Shown: positions 16,824 to 25,427, counted from the first letter of the stretch. The stretch: 64,000 nt of DNA from Bianquea renquensis (GCF_014384895.1 NZ_JACRSQ010000002.1:231077-295076), one strand, 5' to 3'. Numbers and translations: made by a program. The notes: generated by a model from the sequence alone, not told the origin.

Positions 16824-16982
16824 ATGGCAAAGTATGTATGTAGCGTATGCGGATACGTGTATGATCCGGAGATCGGGGATCCTGACAATGGAGTCGACGC
16901 CGGAACCGCGTGGGAGGATGTGCCTGAGGATTGGTGCTGCCCGCTGTGCGGAGTTGGAAAGGATAGCTTTGAGGAGGAATAA
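16824..16982 (+). CDS. Rubredoxin
   Basis: A 52-residue one-iron electron carrier. Two CxxCG loops, CSVCGYVY and CPLCGVG, bind the iron; DPDNGVDAGTAWEDVPEDW is the conserved middle. ATG 16824 is eight bases after GGAGG; an upstream in-frame ATG at 16767 lies within the pfkA end and adds no rubredoxin sequence. It is a likely electron donor to the flavodiiron protein encoded nearby on the other strand (18410-19606). A terminator follows. Confidence 0.97.
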   Translation: MAKYVCSVCGYVYDPEIGDPDNGVDAGTAWEDVPEDWCCPLCGVGKDSFEEE

Positions 16983-17013
16983 GACTCAGGCTTATGGATA
17001 TTTCCTGAGCAGA

Positions 17014-17036
17014 CCGCCGGCGTAACCGGCGGTTTT
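17014..17036 (+). terminator. Terminator after rubredoxin
   Basis: CCGCCGG-cgtaa-CCGGCGG followed by TTTT. Confidence 0.88.
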
Positions 17037-17048
17037 GATTTACCTTAT

Positions 17049-17064
17049 TCCGCCGCGAGGCGGA
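17049..17064. repeat. Partial copy of the two-hairpin repeat
   Basis: TCCGCC-gcga-GGCGGA, the same first hairpin as at 6560, without its second hairpin. Confidence 0.6.
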
Positions 17065-17071
17065 CGCACAA

Positions 17072-17104
17072 TGGCTCTCTGTGCCGGAGCGTCACAGAGA
17101 GCCA
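17072..17104 (+). promoter_or_regulatory. Perfect 12-bp inverted repeat in the aroB leader
   Basis: TGGCTCTCTGTG and CACAGAGAGCCA with a 9-base loop, 45 bp before the aroB start. No T run follows, so it is not a simple terminator; it could be a leader structure or operator. Confidence 0.6.
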
Positions 17105-17149
17105 CCGCCGCATTCCTTCTCCACAAATCGCTCCGGAATGGAGGACCCT

Positions 17150-18277
17150 ATGAAAGAATTATCCGTGGATGTAGTGGTGAGACCAAAAGAATATCGAATC
17201 GTTATCGAGGCGGGACTTTTGAACAATCTGGCCTCGGAGCTAAAACGCAACCCGCTGGGAAAACGCTACGCCATCATAACAGATACCATCGTGAATCCTC
17301 TATACGCGGAGCCATTGTGCCGCAGTCTCCGGGAGGCCGGAATTCCGGCGCAGGTTTATGCATTTGCCCATGGAGAAGCCAGCAAAACTCGACAGACAAA
17401 GGAGTGGCTGGAGAATTCACTTTTGGATGACGGATTTGGCCGCGACAGTGCGATCTTAGCCGTTGGCGGAGGCGTTGTGGGGGATGTAGCGGGATTTGTG
17501 GCGGCCACCTACATGCGGGGGGTGCCCTTTGCCCAGGTGCCGACCACCACGCTGGCACAGGTGGATTCCAGTATTGGAGGAAAGACCGCAGTGGACGTGC
17601 CTCAGGGGAAAAATCTCATCGGCGCCTTTCACCACCCCGCGGTGGTCTATATGGACCCGCAGACCCTGATGAGCCTTGATGAGCGAAATTACTTCGGTGG
17701 CCTGGTGGAACTAGTGAAACATGGTTTTATCGCGGATGAAGAGTTTCTTGCCTTTTACCGGCAGCATCAGCAGACAATCGTAGCGCGCTCAGGGACGGAG
17801 TACGCCGACATGATGGAGGAGCTCATGCTGCGGAATTGCCGTATAAAAAATGAGGTTGTTCGGCTGGACGAGCAGGAGACGAACCTGCGCAAGATCTTGA
17901 ATTATGGCCATACTCTTGGACATGGAGTTGAGATCTTAAGCGACTTTTTGTTGAGCCATGGAGAATCCGTGGCGGTGGGAATCGGGTTTGCCGCGTATCT
18001 AGCTTGGCGACTTGGATTCTGCACAAGGGAGACCATGGAAATCCAGATGGATGTGTTGGAAGGATTGGGTATGCCGTGCCGCATCCCGGACTCCATCACT
18101 GCGGAGCAGCTGATACGGGTCATGAGTATGGATAAGAAGGCGAAGGACGGGAAGGCGGAATTTGTGCTGCTGGAATCTGTGGGAAAAGTGAAGCGCGCCG
18201 CTGACGGAGATTGCGCGCAGAAAATAGCACCGGATGTGGTGCGAGCCATGATCGACGAATATAAGAACATAGGCTAA
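17150..18277 (+). CDS. aroB: 3-dehydroquinate synthase
   Basis: Second step of the shikimate pathway, converting DAHP to 3-dehydroquinate with NAD and a divalent metal; 375 residues. The NAD-binding GGGVVGDVAGF, the loop DSSIGGKTAVD, and the metal ligands in LVELVKHG and GHTLGHGVE are all visible. ATG 17150 has GGAGG three to seven bases upstream; the longer frame from 17081 runs through the hairpin and is unlikely. Other aro genes are not adjacent. It ends at a strong hairpin shared with the convergent flavodiiron gene. Confidence 0.96.
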   Translation: MKELSVDVVVRPKEYRIVIEAGLLNNLASELKRNPLGKRYAIITDTIVNPLYAEPLCRSLREAGIPAQVYAFAHGEASKTRQTKEWLENSLLDDGFGRDSAILAVGGGVVGDVAGFVAATYMRGVPFAQVPTTTLAQVDSSIGGKTAVDVPQGKNLIGAFHHPAVVYMDPQTLMSLDERNYFGGLVELVKHGFIADEEFLAFYRQHQQTIVARSGTEYADMMEELMLRNCRIKNEVVRLDEQETNLRKILNYGHTLGHGVEILSDFLLSHGESVAVGIGFAAYLAWRLGFCTRETMEIQMDVLEGLGMPCRIPDSITAEQLIRVMSMDKKAKDGKAEFVLLESVGKVKRAADGDCAQKIAPDVVRAMIDEYKNIG

Positions 18278-18307
18278 GCATCAAAAGAATATGGGCGAAC
18301 CGCACAA

Positions 18308-18354
18308 AGAGGGGCTGGGAAAAAATGAGAACTCATTTTTTTCACAGCCCCTCT
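18308..18354. terminator. Bidirectional terminator between aroB and the flavodiiron gene
   Basis: Outer stem AGAGGGGCTG/CAGCCCCTCT and inner stem AAAAAATGAG/CTCATTTTTT. It lies between convergent genes. Confidence 0.85.
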
Positions 18355-18409
18355 ATCCTATGAAAGTCCAAAGCACGGAGCAATGGGATTTCCTTTAAGC
18401 GAAGAGATC

Positions 18410-19606
18410 CTATTTTAGCACGGCCTCGGCAAAATCGCGGCCAAATTTCCGGCAGTCACTGAGTTGTGCCTCGCTGGGCTTGAAACGGATTTTCAGACCG
18501 GGCACGGGCATTTTCAGTTTCAGCTGCTTCAGACGTTCTTCTATGTGAGGAACAGCCTCCCCGCTCCAGCCATAGGATCCAAAAGCGCCTGCCAAGATTC
18601 CCTTGTGGATGATGGGATTCATGGACGCCAGCAGATTCAAAATTGGCGGCAGTGCTTCCCCCACAAGAGTGGGAGAGCCGAAGAGAACTCCAGAGGCAGC
18701 GTCGATCTTTTTCATGACCTCGGAAGGGGCCGATTGGGTCAAATCGTAAAGCAGGATGTCGAGCTGTCCAGCCTCGGAGGCGCCAGCCGCGATGGCTTCC
18801 GCCATAGTTTTTGTGTATCCGTATGCGCTTACATACGCGATGACGATACAGGGGATATCCCGAGGCGTTGTCGTCGCCCACTGCCGGTAGAGCGAGAGAA
18901 ATTTGTCCAGATCCTCGCGCAAAACGGGGCCATGGCCGGGGCATATGATGGAGATCTCAAGGTCCTTGATCTTATCCAGGGCCGACAGAACGAAAGATTT
19001 AAAGGGCCCCATAATGCAGTCAAAATAATATTTGTACGCATCCATCAAGTCAGACGGGTCGTCGATGGCATCGTTAAATACCCTCTCATCGGCGTAGTGG
19101 CAGCCAAAGGAATCGCAGGTGATGAGTACCTTCGACTCTGGAATATAGGTGTACATGGAGTCCGGCCAATGAAGAAAAGGCGCCATGATGAATTGAAGCG
19201 TTTTGCCTCCCAGATCAAGGCTTACAGAATCTTTTGCCACTATATGGGGAAAGGTGCGATTCGCAATTTCCTCTAGAAATGTAATGGCGGCTTGGGTTGC
19301 CACTACAGTGGCATTGGGGCAGTGGTCCAGGATAAAGGCAAGGCTTCCGCCATGGTCAGGCTCTGTGTGATCTAGCACGATATAGTCGATGTCCGATGGA
19401 TCGACGACCTCTTCAATCTTGGCCAGCCATTCATCGAAAAAGCCTTCTTTCACAGTTTCAAAGAGTGCTATTTTCTCAGTGCCCTTGACGATATACGAAT
19501 TGTATGTGGTCCCATATTTGGTTTCCATTATAATATCGAAAATCCTAAGATTGGGATCCAGGGCCCCAACCCACGTAATATCTTGTGTAACCTGTAAACT
19601 ATGCAT
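18410..19606 (-). CDS. Flavodiiron protein (A-type flavoprotein, FprA family)
   Basis: A 398-residue cytosolic O2 and/or NO reductase that protects anaerobes. The metallo-beta-lactamase-like half (residues 1-250) keeps the diiron ligands in DHTEPDHGG, the His in FLHWPDS, the Asp in CDSFG and the His in CPGHGPV. The second half (about 255-395) is a flavodoxin domain with an FMN loop (YVSAYGYTK) and GSPTLVGE and GSYGWSGEA. There is no fused rubredoxin or reductase domain, so it needs an external donor; the rubredoxin at 16824 is the obvious candidate. A strong promoter lies upstream on the minus strand. Confidence 0.95.
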   Translation of the reverse strand: MHSLQVTQDITWVGALDPNLRIFDIIMETKYGTTYNSYIVKGTEKIALFETVKEGFFDEWLAKIEEVVDPSDIDYIVLDHTEPDHGGSLAFILDHCPNATVVATQAAITFLEEIANRTFPHIVAKDSVSLDLGGKTLQFIMAPFLHWPDSMYTYIPESKVLITCDSFGCHYADERVFNDAIDDPSDLMDAYKYYFDCIMGPFKSFVLSALDKIKDLEISIICPGHGPVLREDLDKFLSLYRQWATTTPRDIPCIVIAYVSAYGYTKTMAEAIAAGASEAGQLDILLYDLTQSAPSEVMKKIDAASGVLFGSPTLVGEALPPILNLLASMNPIIHKGILAGAFGSYGWSGEAVPHIEERLKQLKLKMPVPGLKIRFKPSEAQLSDCRKFGRDFAEAVLK

Positions 19607-19666
19607 AGGAATCCTCCTCTGGTGTTGTATAAAGTGGGAGAAACGGCGATAAGCCGCTTCATAGGT

Positions 19667-19695
19667 AGATTAGCATAGTTTATCCAGAGCGTCAA
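19667..19695 (-). promoter_or_regulatory. Sigma-A promoter of the flavodiiron gene
   Basis: On the minus strand TTGACG (19695-19690), 17-bp spacer, TAATCT (19672-19667). The rest of the 19607-19920 gap holds only this and the divergent rpsF promoter and leader. Confidence 0.8.
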
Positions 19696-19819
19696 GGGGC
19701 GGCAGAATATTTTTTTGTTAAAATATTTGAAATAGAGGACACAATTGATTGTCATTCTGCGATAGTATATATGGAAGTGCTAAGCGGGCAAGACAGATAA
19801 GAAAATTCCAATTTACCAC

Positions 19820-19848
19820 TTGTTTTGCAGAATAATCTGTGCTATAAT
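19820..19848 (+). promoter_or_regulatory. Sigma-A promoter of rpsF-ssb-rpsR
   Basis: TTGTTT (19820-19825), 17-bp spacer, TATAAT (19843-19848). Confidence 0.85.
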
Positions 19849-19871
19849 ATCACCTTGGACGATCAATCCTT

Positions 19872-19894
19872 GCTCTCGATGTTTGTTCGAGGGC
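19872..19894 (+). promoter_or_regulatory. Leader hairpin upstream of rpsF
   Basis: GCTCTCGA/TCGAGGGC with a 7-base loop in the 5' leader, between the promoter and the ribosome site. rpsF leaders in many bacteria bind the S6:S18 complex for feedback control; whether this hairpin is that motif needs a covariance search. Confidence 0.45.
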
Positions 19895-19920
19895 CAAAGA
19901 CCAAAAGGAGGTGTACGACA

Positions 19921-20211
19921 ATGAACCAGTACGAGATCGCTTTAGTAGTGTCTGCGCAGCTGACGGATGAGGACAGAGCCGCCGTGGTTGAGCAGGTCAA
20001 GAACTACATTGTAAAGTATGAGGGTACTATCGTTGAAGTGGAAGAGTGGGGAAAGCGCCGTCTTGCCTATGAGATCCGCAAACAGAACGAAGGCTACTAC
20101 TACTTTATTAAAGCACAATCCAATCCCACGATGCCTGTGGAGTTGGAGAAGAATCTGCGTATTATGATGGAAACCGTGCTTCGTTATTTAATCGTCAGAG
20201 AAGGCGAATAA
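19921..20211 (+). CDS. rpsF: Ribosomal protein S6
   Basis: A 96-residue 30S subunit protein that pairs with S18 on the platform. It begins MNQYEIALVVSAQLTDEDRA and carries the central EWGKRRLAYEIRKQNEGYYY, typical of bS6. The ATG follows AAAGGAGG. It heads the classical rpsF-ssb-rpsR operon. Confidence 0.98.
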   Translation: MNQYEIALVVSAQLTDEDRAAVVEQVKNYIVKYEGTIVEVEEWGKRRLAYEIRKQNEGYYYFIKAQSNPTMPVELEKNLRIMMETVLRYLIVREGE

Positions 20212-20237
20212 TAGCACAAGGCCGAAGGAGGGTTTCG

Positions 20238-20777
20238 ATGAACAAAGTGATTTTGATGGGTAGACTGACGAGGGATCCGGAGGTGCGATATTCGCAGGGG
20301 GCTCAGCCGACAGCGGTTTGCCGGTATAGCCTGGCGGTTAACCGGTCCTATCGCCGCGAGGGCGAACCGGAAGCTGACTTTATCAATATCGTGGCTTTTG
20401 GCGGCCGCGGTGAGTTCGCTGGCAAATATTTCCGAAAAGGTATGATGGTTGCTGTCGTGGGCGAACTGCGAATCAGCAGCTATGATGATAAGGATGGAAA
20501 TCGCAGATGGAGCACGGATGTGGTGGTGACTGAGCAGCATTTCGCTGAGAGCCGTGCATCCTTCGAGGGAAGAAACCAAGGCCAGAATCCGGATTTTGCG
20601 CCAGCGCCGCCCGCCGGCGATTACGGCAACGGAGGCGGTTACGCTCCACAGCCTCAGGCCCCATCCTACAACAATGCTCCGCCTGCGTACAAACAAGCGC
20701 CGCAGCGCCGCAGCGACCAGGATGGCTTTATGCCCATAGAAGATGAGATCGAGGGCGATGAAGATCTGCCCTTCTAA
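20238..20777 (+). CDS. ssb: Single-stranded DNA-binding protein
   Basis: A 179-residue SSB. The N-terminal OB fold (residues 1-110) reads MNKVILMGRLTRDPEVRYSQ and includes VAFGGRGEFAGKYF. A disordered, Gly/Pro/Gln-rich linker follows, and the protein ends in the acidic tip EGDEDLPF, the docking site for replication and repair partners. It lies between rpsF and rpsR, and the ATG has AGGAGGG upstream. Confidence 0.98.
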   Translation: MNKVILMGRLTRDPEVRYSQGAQPTAVCRYSLAVNRSYRREGEPEADFINIVAFGGRGEFAGKYFRKGMMVAVVGELRISSYDDKDGNRRWSTDVVVTEQHFAESRASFEGRNQGQNPDFAPAPPAGDYGNGGGYAPQPQAPSYNNAPPAYKQAPQRRSDQDGFMPIEDEIEGDEDLPF

Positions 20778-20806
20778 CCTATATTTGAGAAAAGGAGGTT
20801 TTTTCC

Positions 20807-21052
20807 ATGCCCGCACCAGCACCTCAGAAGAAGAGAGGAATGCGCCGCAAAAAGCGTGTGTGCAGCTTTTGTGTAAGTCCTGCAGAACAGATCAACTATA
20901 AAGATGTAGCAAAGTTGCGCCGGTATGTATCAGAACGGGGAAAGATTCTGCCCCGCCGTATCAATGGCAATTGCGCGAAACACCAGCGTGAATTGACAAT
21001 TGCAATCAAGCGCGCGAGACATCTCGCGTTGATGCCATATACGTTGGATTAA
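20807..21052 (+). CDS. rpsR: Ribosomal protein S18
   Basis: An 81-residue 30S protein and partner of S6. It has a basic N-terminus (KKRGMRRKKRVCSFC), INYKDVAKLRRYVSERGKI and RRINGNCAKHQRELTIAIKRAR. The CSFC pair plus a later Cys-x2-His suggests the zinc-binding paralogue type. Last gene of its operon, followed by a terminator. Confidence 0.97.
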   Translation: MPAPAPQKKRGMRRKKRVCSFCVSPAEQINYKDVAKLRRYVSERGKILPRRINGNCAKHQRELTIAIKRARHLALMPYTLD

Positions 21053-21063
21053 GCCACAGATTG

Positions 21064-21112
21064 AGCTGCCTTTGATGAATCCCCGCAAGGGTTCGTCGGA
21101 GGCAGCTTTTTA
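21064..21112 (+). terminator. Terminator of rpsF-ssb-rpsR
   Basis: AGCTGCC/GGCAGCT enclosing a second stem GATGAATCCC/GGGTTCGTC, followed by five T. The rest of the 21053-21358 gap holds only the ktrB promoter region. Confidence 0.9.
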
Positions 21113-21257
21113 AATCGTTGAGACAGCTGAGAGAGGGGCGCACTCTGAAATGCTGTGACGCGAGTGACAGATTTTGGATCAACCGTATATGGCAAGAGCT
21201 ATGTGCTGAATCCTGATTTTTGACCAATAAAGATAGGAAAATCTAGCAAATTGGCTC

Positions 21258-21285
21258 TTTCAAAAAGCCATATCTGTGATATAAT
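21258..21285 (+). promoter_or_regulatory. Extended -10 promoter of ktrB
   Basis: TGA-TATAAT with the -10 at 21280-21285; the -35 (TTTCAA, 21258-21263) is weak. I see no c-di-AMP riboswitch in the roughly 70-nt leader. Confidence 0.65.
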
Positions 21286-21358
21286 ATCCACATAGGAAAT
21301 GAGCGGTGCGGGAGCAAACGGGATACCGCTGCAAATCGTATGTCAATTGGAGGATACT

Positions 21359-22756
21359 ATGCTCATGGAAGATACAGGGCTGGAGAGCGCAAAAAGGTTA
21401 AAATCAGTCAAGCCAGCGAGAGTTCTAGTGCTTGGCTTTTTGCTCGTGCTGATTCTGGGGACGATTGCGCTAAAGCTGCCGATATCCAGTGTGGACGGAG
21501 AGAGCATTTCTTGGGTCGATGCCTTCTTTACTTCAACCTCCGCGGTATGTGTCACAGGTCTCGTCGTCGTCAACACTGCTGCGCAGTGGAGCATTTTCGG
21601 GCAGTGTGTGATCTTAGCGCTGATTCAAATCGGCGGCCTTGGGTTTATGGCATTCACGACGCTAATTTTTATGATTATGGGTCGTAGAATCACTTTGAAG
21701 GAACGCTTGGTTATTCAGGAAGCTCTCAATCAGTCCACACTGTCGGGAATCGTGAAGCTGACGAGGCGGATCCTGATAGGGACGTTTCTTGTGGAGGGAA
21801 TCGGAGCGTTCCTGCTGTCTTTCCGTTTTATTCCCCAGTACGGCGCCGGCAAGGGAATCTTTTTTAGCATATTTCACTCCGTTTCGGCCTTCTGTAACGC
21901 GGGCTTCGATATTATCGGGAACAACATGGAATCCTACACGGGAGATTTGCTTGTAAATTTTGTCATCATGGCGCTGATCATTCTGGGGGGGCTAGGCTTT
22001 GTGGTGTGGATGGATCTGCTGGAGATGTTTCGAAACCGCTGGCGGGAACGGCTTTCATGGAGGCGCTGTTTTTCTAAGCTGCATCTCCATTCCAAGCTAG
22101 TGCTGGTTATCTCGGTAAGCCTGATCCTCCTGGGCTTCCTTTTCTTTCTGATTGTGGAGTGGAGCAATCCGGAGACGCTGGGAGGCCTCAGCGGAAAGGA
22201 CAAGGTGTTGGGTGCTCTGTTCCAATCTGTCAGCACGCGGACCGCAGGGTTTAATTCCATCAGTCAGGGAGGACTCAATGAGTCATCGAAATTCATGACC
22301 ATCATCCTGATGTTCATCGGAGGCTCCTCTGGCGGCACAGCGGGCGGAATCAAGACTGTCACCATTGCAGTCCTGTTGATCACGGTAATCTCTGTAGTCC
22401 GAGGCAAGCGGTATACGGAAGTCTTCGGAAGGCGTATCGGTGAGGAGACGATCCGAAAATCCATGGCGGTTTTCTGGATAAGCTTGACGCTGGTCATGGG
22501 CGTTACCATGATCTTAAACCTGTTTGAGTCTGCGGACTTCATTTCCCTTCTGTTTGAGACCACCTCCGCTTTTGGAACGGTGGGACTCAGTGTCGGAATC
22601 ACAGGTTCTCTGCGGACCGGAACCAAATGTGTTTTGGCCTTCACCATGTTTGTCGGCCGGCTGGGGCCGATGACCATGGCAGTGGCGTTTACGGCCAGCT
22701 TAAAAAATAATGACGCGCACATCAAGCCAGCGGAAGAGAATGTCATGGTTGGATGA
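21359..22756 (+). CDS. ktrB: Potassium uptake protein, TrkH/KtrB family
   Basis: Membrane subunit of a KtrAB/TrkAH-type K+ uptake system, about 465 residues with four M1-P-M2 repeats. The four selectivity-filter glycines are visible in SAVCVTGLVV, SAFCNAGFDI, STRTAGFNS and SAFGTVGLSV. The gating loop GGSSGGTAGGIKT is in the third repeat. ATG 21359 follows GGAGG by five bases; ATG 21365 is also possible. The RCK partner is encoded 50 bp downstream. Confidence 0.93.
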   Translation: MLMEDTGLESAKRLKSVKPARVLVLGFLLVLILGTIALKLPISSVDGESISWVDAFFTSTSAVCVTGLVVVNTAAQWSIFGQCVILALIQIGGLGFMAFTTLIFMIMGRRITLKERLVIQEALNQSTLSGIVKLTRRILIGTFLVEGIGAFLLSFRFIPQYGAGKGIFFSIFHSVSAFCNAGFDIIGNNMESYTGDLLVNFVIMALIILGGLGFVVWMDLLEMFRNRWRERLSWRRCFSKLHLHSKLVLVISVSLILLGFLFFLIVEWSNPETLGGLSGKDKVLGALFQSVSTRTAGFNSISQGGLNESSKFMTIILMFIGGSSGGTAGGIKTVTIAVLLITVISVVRGKRYTEVFGRRIGEETIRKSMAVFWISLTLVMGVTMILNLFESADFISLLFETTSAFGTVGLSVGITGSLRTGTKCVLAFTMFVGRLGPMTMAVAFTASLKNNDAHIKPAEENVMVG

Positions 22757-22806
22757 TGCGCAAGGGACGGACTAAACATTGAGGAGACAAATCATGGAGG
22801 ATTGAC

Positions 22807-23478
22807 ATGAAGCGAGGTCGAAAAGAGTTTGTCGTTTTTGGACTTGGAAAATTTGGAGAGAGCATTGCCATCATGCTGGGAAGGCTCGGATGCAACGTTT
22901 TAGCTGTCGACAAGAGCGAGGAAAAGGTGGATGAAGTTTCACAATATGTCACGCACGCCGTGCAGGCGGATGCCACGGATATGGACAGTTTAAAGACGCT
23001 AGGCGTCAGCAATTTTGACGTGGCAATTATCGCCATCAGCCAGGATATGCAGTCCAGCATCATGACCACGATGCTGGTCAAAGATCTGGGAGTAAGCTAT
23101 ATTATAGCAAAAGCGCAGAATGAACTGCATAAAAAAGTGTTGGAGCGAATCGGAGCGGATCGAATTGTATTTCCCGAGCGGGAGATGGGGGCGAGGCTAG
23201 CTCGAAATCTCGTTGCCAACAATATCATGGATTATATTGAATTATCGGATAAATATAGCATTGTGGAGATTGGTGTCCGGGACGAATGGATCGGCAAGAC
23301 ATTGATCGAGCTAAATATGCGGGCACGATTCGGCCTCAATGTCGTGGCAATCCGAGGCGAAGGCGGTCAGATTGATGTGTCGCCGGGCGCTCAGCGGCGC
23401 ATGAATCAAGCGGATATTCTCGTCGTCATAGGATCGAATCAGGATATTAAGCGCGTCACGAATTTGGAGATATCCTGA
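22807..23478 (+). CDS. ktrA: RCK-domain regulator KtrA/TrkA
   Basis: The cytosolic gating ring subunit of the K+ uptake system, 223 residues. The N-terminal RCK_N Rossmann fold has GLGKFGESIA and the Asp in LAVDKSEEKV that binds nucleotide ribose; the C-terminal RCK_C domain (about 140-223) is where c-di-AMP binds in Firmicutes homologues. It directly follows ktrB, and its stop overlaps the next gene's ATG, so the methyltransferase gene is co-translated. Confidence 0.94.
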   Translation: MKRGRKEFVVFGLGKFGESIAIMLGRLGCNVLAVDKSEEKVDEVSQYVTHAVQADATDMDSLKTLGVSNFDVAIIAISQDMQSSIMTTMLVKDLGVSYIIAKAQNELHKKVLERIGADRIVFPEREMGARLARNLVANNIMDYIELSDKYSIVEIGVRDEWIGKTLIELNMRARFGLNVVAIRGEGGQIDVSPGAQRRMNQADILVVIGSNQDIKRVTNLEIS

Positions 23479-24299
23479 TGGAACCAAAACGAATTACAAG
23501 CCTCTCCAACCCGGCTGTAAAGGCGGCAGCTAAGCTGAAACAACCCAGGGCGTCAAAGGAGGCCGGATGTTTTATCGTGGAGGGAGCGCGAAGTGTTGAG
23601 GAACTCACCGGGGACTGGGAGACGGAAAGCCTGTGGGTCTCGGATACATTTTGGGGGCAGAATCATGCCTTGGGCTGGGAGATCGCCCAGAGGCTCCGGC
23701 CCTCTGCGTTTTGCCACACGCCGGACAGCATATTGAATGCCATTGCCGGCACCCAGTCACCACAGGGGATTCTCGCGGTGGTGCGCCGGCGCTATTTTAC
23801 TTTGCAGGACGTCCTGGAGCATCAATCGACCACGCCTTTGCTTGTGATCTTGGAGGATCTGCAAGACCCGGGGAATGCGGGAACGATTCTGCGCACGGCG
23901 GACGCGGCGGGGGCGAATGGCATCATCTGTACAGAGAAGACAGTCGATTTCTATAACGCGAAAGTGGTTCGGGCATCCATGGGGTCTGTGTTTCATCTTC
24001 CCTTCCACGTGGCGGAAAACCTTTCGGAAACGCTGATCTGGCTCCGAAATCAGGGAATTCAAATTTTGGCCGCTCATCTGGACGGGGACGCTCCATATTT
24101 TCAACAGGATTTGACGGGACCCTGCGCTATTTTGATCGGAAATGAGGGTGCTGGACTATCCAAAGGCGCCGCTTCGCTGTCGGACATGCTTGTCAAGATC
24201 CCGCAGCCTGGCCGCGCGGAATCTCTCAATGCGGCGGTGGCGGCCGCCATTCTTGTGTATGATGTGATTCGGCAGCGGATGAGCGGCAGTAAAAAATAA
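23478..24299 (+). CDS. TrmH/SpoU-family RNA 2'-O-methyltransferase
   Basis: A 273-residue SPOUT methyltransferase acting on rRNA or tRNA ribose. An N-terminal substrate-binding domain (SLSNPAVKAAAKL, FIVEGARSVEEL) precedes the knotted catalytic domain with motif 1 LEDLQDPGNAGTILRTADA, motif 2 ILIGNEGAGLS and motif 3 IPQPGRAESLNAAVAAAIL. It is probably RlmB-like or tRNA-acting; the target cannot be fixed. Its ATG overlaps the ktrA TGA (ATGA-type overlap), a conserved link to K+ transport not otherwise explained. Confidence 0.92.
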   Translation: MEPKRITSLSNPAVKAAAKLKQPRASKEAGCFIVEGARSVEELTGDWETESLWVSDTFWGQNHALGWEIAQRLRPSAFCHTPDSILNAIAGTQSPQGILAVVRRRYFTLQDVLEHQSTTPLLVILEDLQDPGNAGTILRTADAAGANGIICTEKTVDFYNAKVVRASMGSVFHLPFHVAENLSETLIWLRNQGIQILAAHLDGDAPYFQQDLTGPCAILIGNEGAGLSKGAASLSDMLVKIPQPGRAESLNAAVAAAILVYDVIRQRMSGSKK

Positions 24300-24332
24300 G
24301 GAGGCTTCGGATAGGAGCCTCCGTAAGGCGGA
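24300..24332 (+). terminator. Hairpin after the methyltransferase gene with repeat remnant
   Basis: GGAGGCT (24300-24306) pairs with AGCCTCC (24316-24322), running into CCGTAAGGCGGA, an eroded piece of the two-hairpin repeat. No T run. The remaining gap to 24525 shows nothing clear. Confidence 0.45.
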
Positions 24333-24525
24333 TTCAATATTTCAAAAATTAGGTATATGTGGCTGATACGAAAAGATTTGGCGCAGCTTATTCGTTATGG
24401 CGGTTGGATGCAGATTGCCGTGTTAGGCTTGAAAGTGCCGGAGTATGCGGGTATCTTCCGTTAACAAAAATTGCCCACCAATGCAAAGAGAATCAGAAAT
24501 TCGCTATAACTTTTTTGAAGAGAAA

Positions 24526-25353
24526 TCAGGCATTCTCATACTCCCTATATTTTTCTTCAATCGTTTCGCGCGTGATGGTATTCATCCCGGTCACCTTTGA
24601 GTTGTGAGCGGCGATAAAGTAATTGCGGGCCGATTCTGTCTCGCCCCAGGACTCGTAGATCATGCCAAGATAGTATTTGCTGTCGGCCATGGTTTCTTTT
24701 AAATCAAGGGCTTTGAGCAAAAGGGATTCCGCCTCCTCATAGTTGCCTAGCCGGTATTGAATCTGTCCGAGATTGTCGTAAGCCGGTCCATGACTCTCAT
24801 CCTCGTCCAGGGCCTTGTTGGAGAATTCCGTCGCCTTGTCGTAGTTGCCAGCTTCTATATAGAAGTATCCGATGGTGGTATAAAAATCGATGCTGAAATA
24901 CTCATAGTCCTTGAGCATCTGCTCCATTGTGTCGATTGCCTTTGTCAGATCTCCCATCTTCCAGTAGGCGATGGCCAAATCCTGTCTGGCATACTTTAAC
25001 ATCATAGGATTAATTTTCTCGAATGATACGAGCCGCTCAAAAATGGCCAGGGCCTCGGGATAGTGACACTCCCGCAACAGATGGAGGCCATAGGCCAACA
25101 GGCCATAGACACATTTGCTCCCGTGGTTGGCTGCGTACCGATAGAAGGGGATAGCCCATTTTTCCTTGTGCAGAAAAGCGTCAATGAGATAACCGGTCAT
25201 GCCGACACAGGTAGCGAAGTGAGTAAAATACATAATCAAGCCATACACCGCATAAAAAATAAAGATGGAGTACCAAGGGAGGCGCAGGACAAAAATTAAG
25301 ACCGTTCCCAACACGAGACTGATGAAATAGGGATGTTTTTTTATAAAATTCAA
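24526..25353 (-). CDS. Membrane-anchored TPR protein
   Basis: A 275-residue protein of unknown function. Two hydrophobic helices near the N-terminus (about residues 8-25 and 28-50) anchor it, then at least four TPR-like pairs follow (for example AYWKMGDLTKAIDTMEQML, IEAGNYDKATEFSNKAL, NLGQIQYRLGNYEEAESLL). TPR arrays bind partner proteins. The gene stands alone on the minus strand with its own promoter. Confidence 0.85.
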   Translation of the reverse strand: MNFIKKHPYFISLVLGTVLIFVLRLPWYSIFIFYAVYGLIMYFTHFATCVGMTGYLIDAFLHKEKWAIPFYRYAANHGSKCVYGLLAYGLHLLRECHYPEALAIFERLVSFEKINPMMLKYARQDLAIAYWKMGDLTKAIDTMEQMLKDYEYFSIDFYTTIGYFYIEAGNYDKATEFSNKALDEDESHGPAYDNLGQIQYRLGNYEEAESLLLKALDLKETMADSKYYLGMIYESWGETESARNYFIAAHNSKVTGMNTITRETIEEKYREYENA

Positions 25354-25398
25354 ATGGAATTCCTCCTAAAACAACGTAAGTTGGATGTAATATTTCAT

Positions 25399-25427
25399 AT
25401 CATAACATGTCGGAAGTTGCGCTTCAA
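25399..25427 (-). promoter_or_regulatory. Sigma-A promoter of the TPR gene
   Basis: Minus strand TTGAAG (25427-25422), 17-bp spacer, TATGAT (25404-25399). Confidence 0.75.

Noticed and set aside
18464..19276. 270-codon plus-strand frame opposite the flavodiiron gene
   Set aside because: The minus-strand gene has all diiron and FMN motifs; the plus frame is its shadow.
24359..24607. 82-codon plus-strand frame after the methyltransferase gene
   Set aside because: No ribosome site or recognised sequence, and it overlaps the 3' end of the convergent TPR gene.
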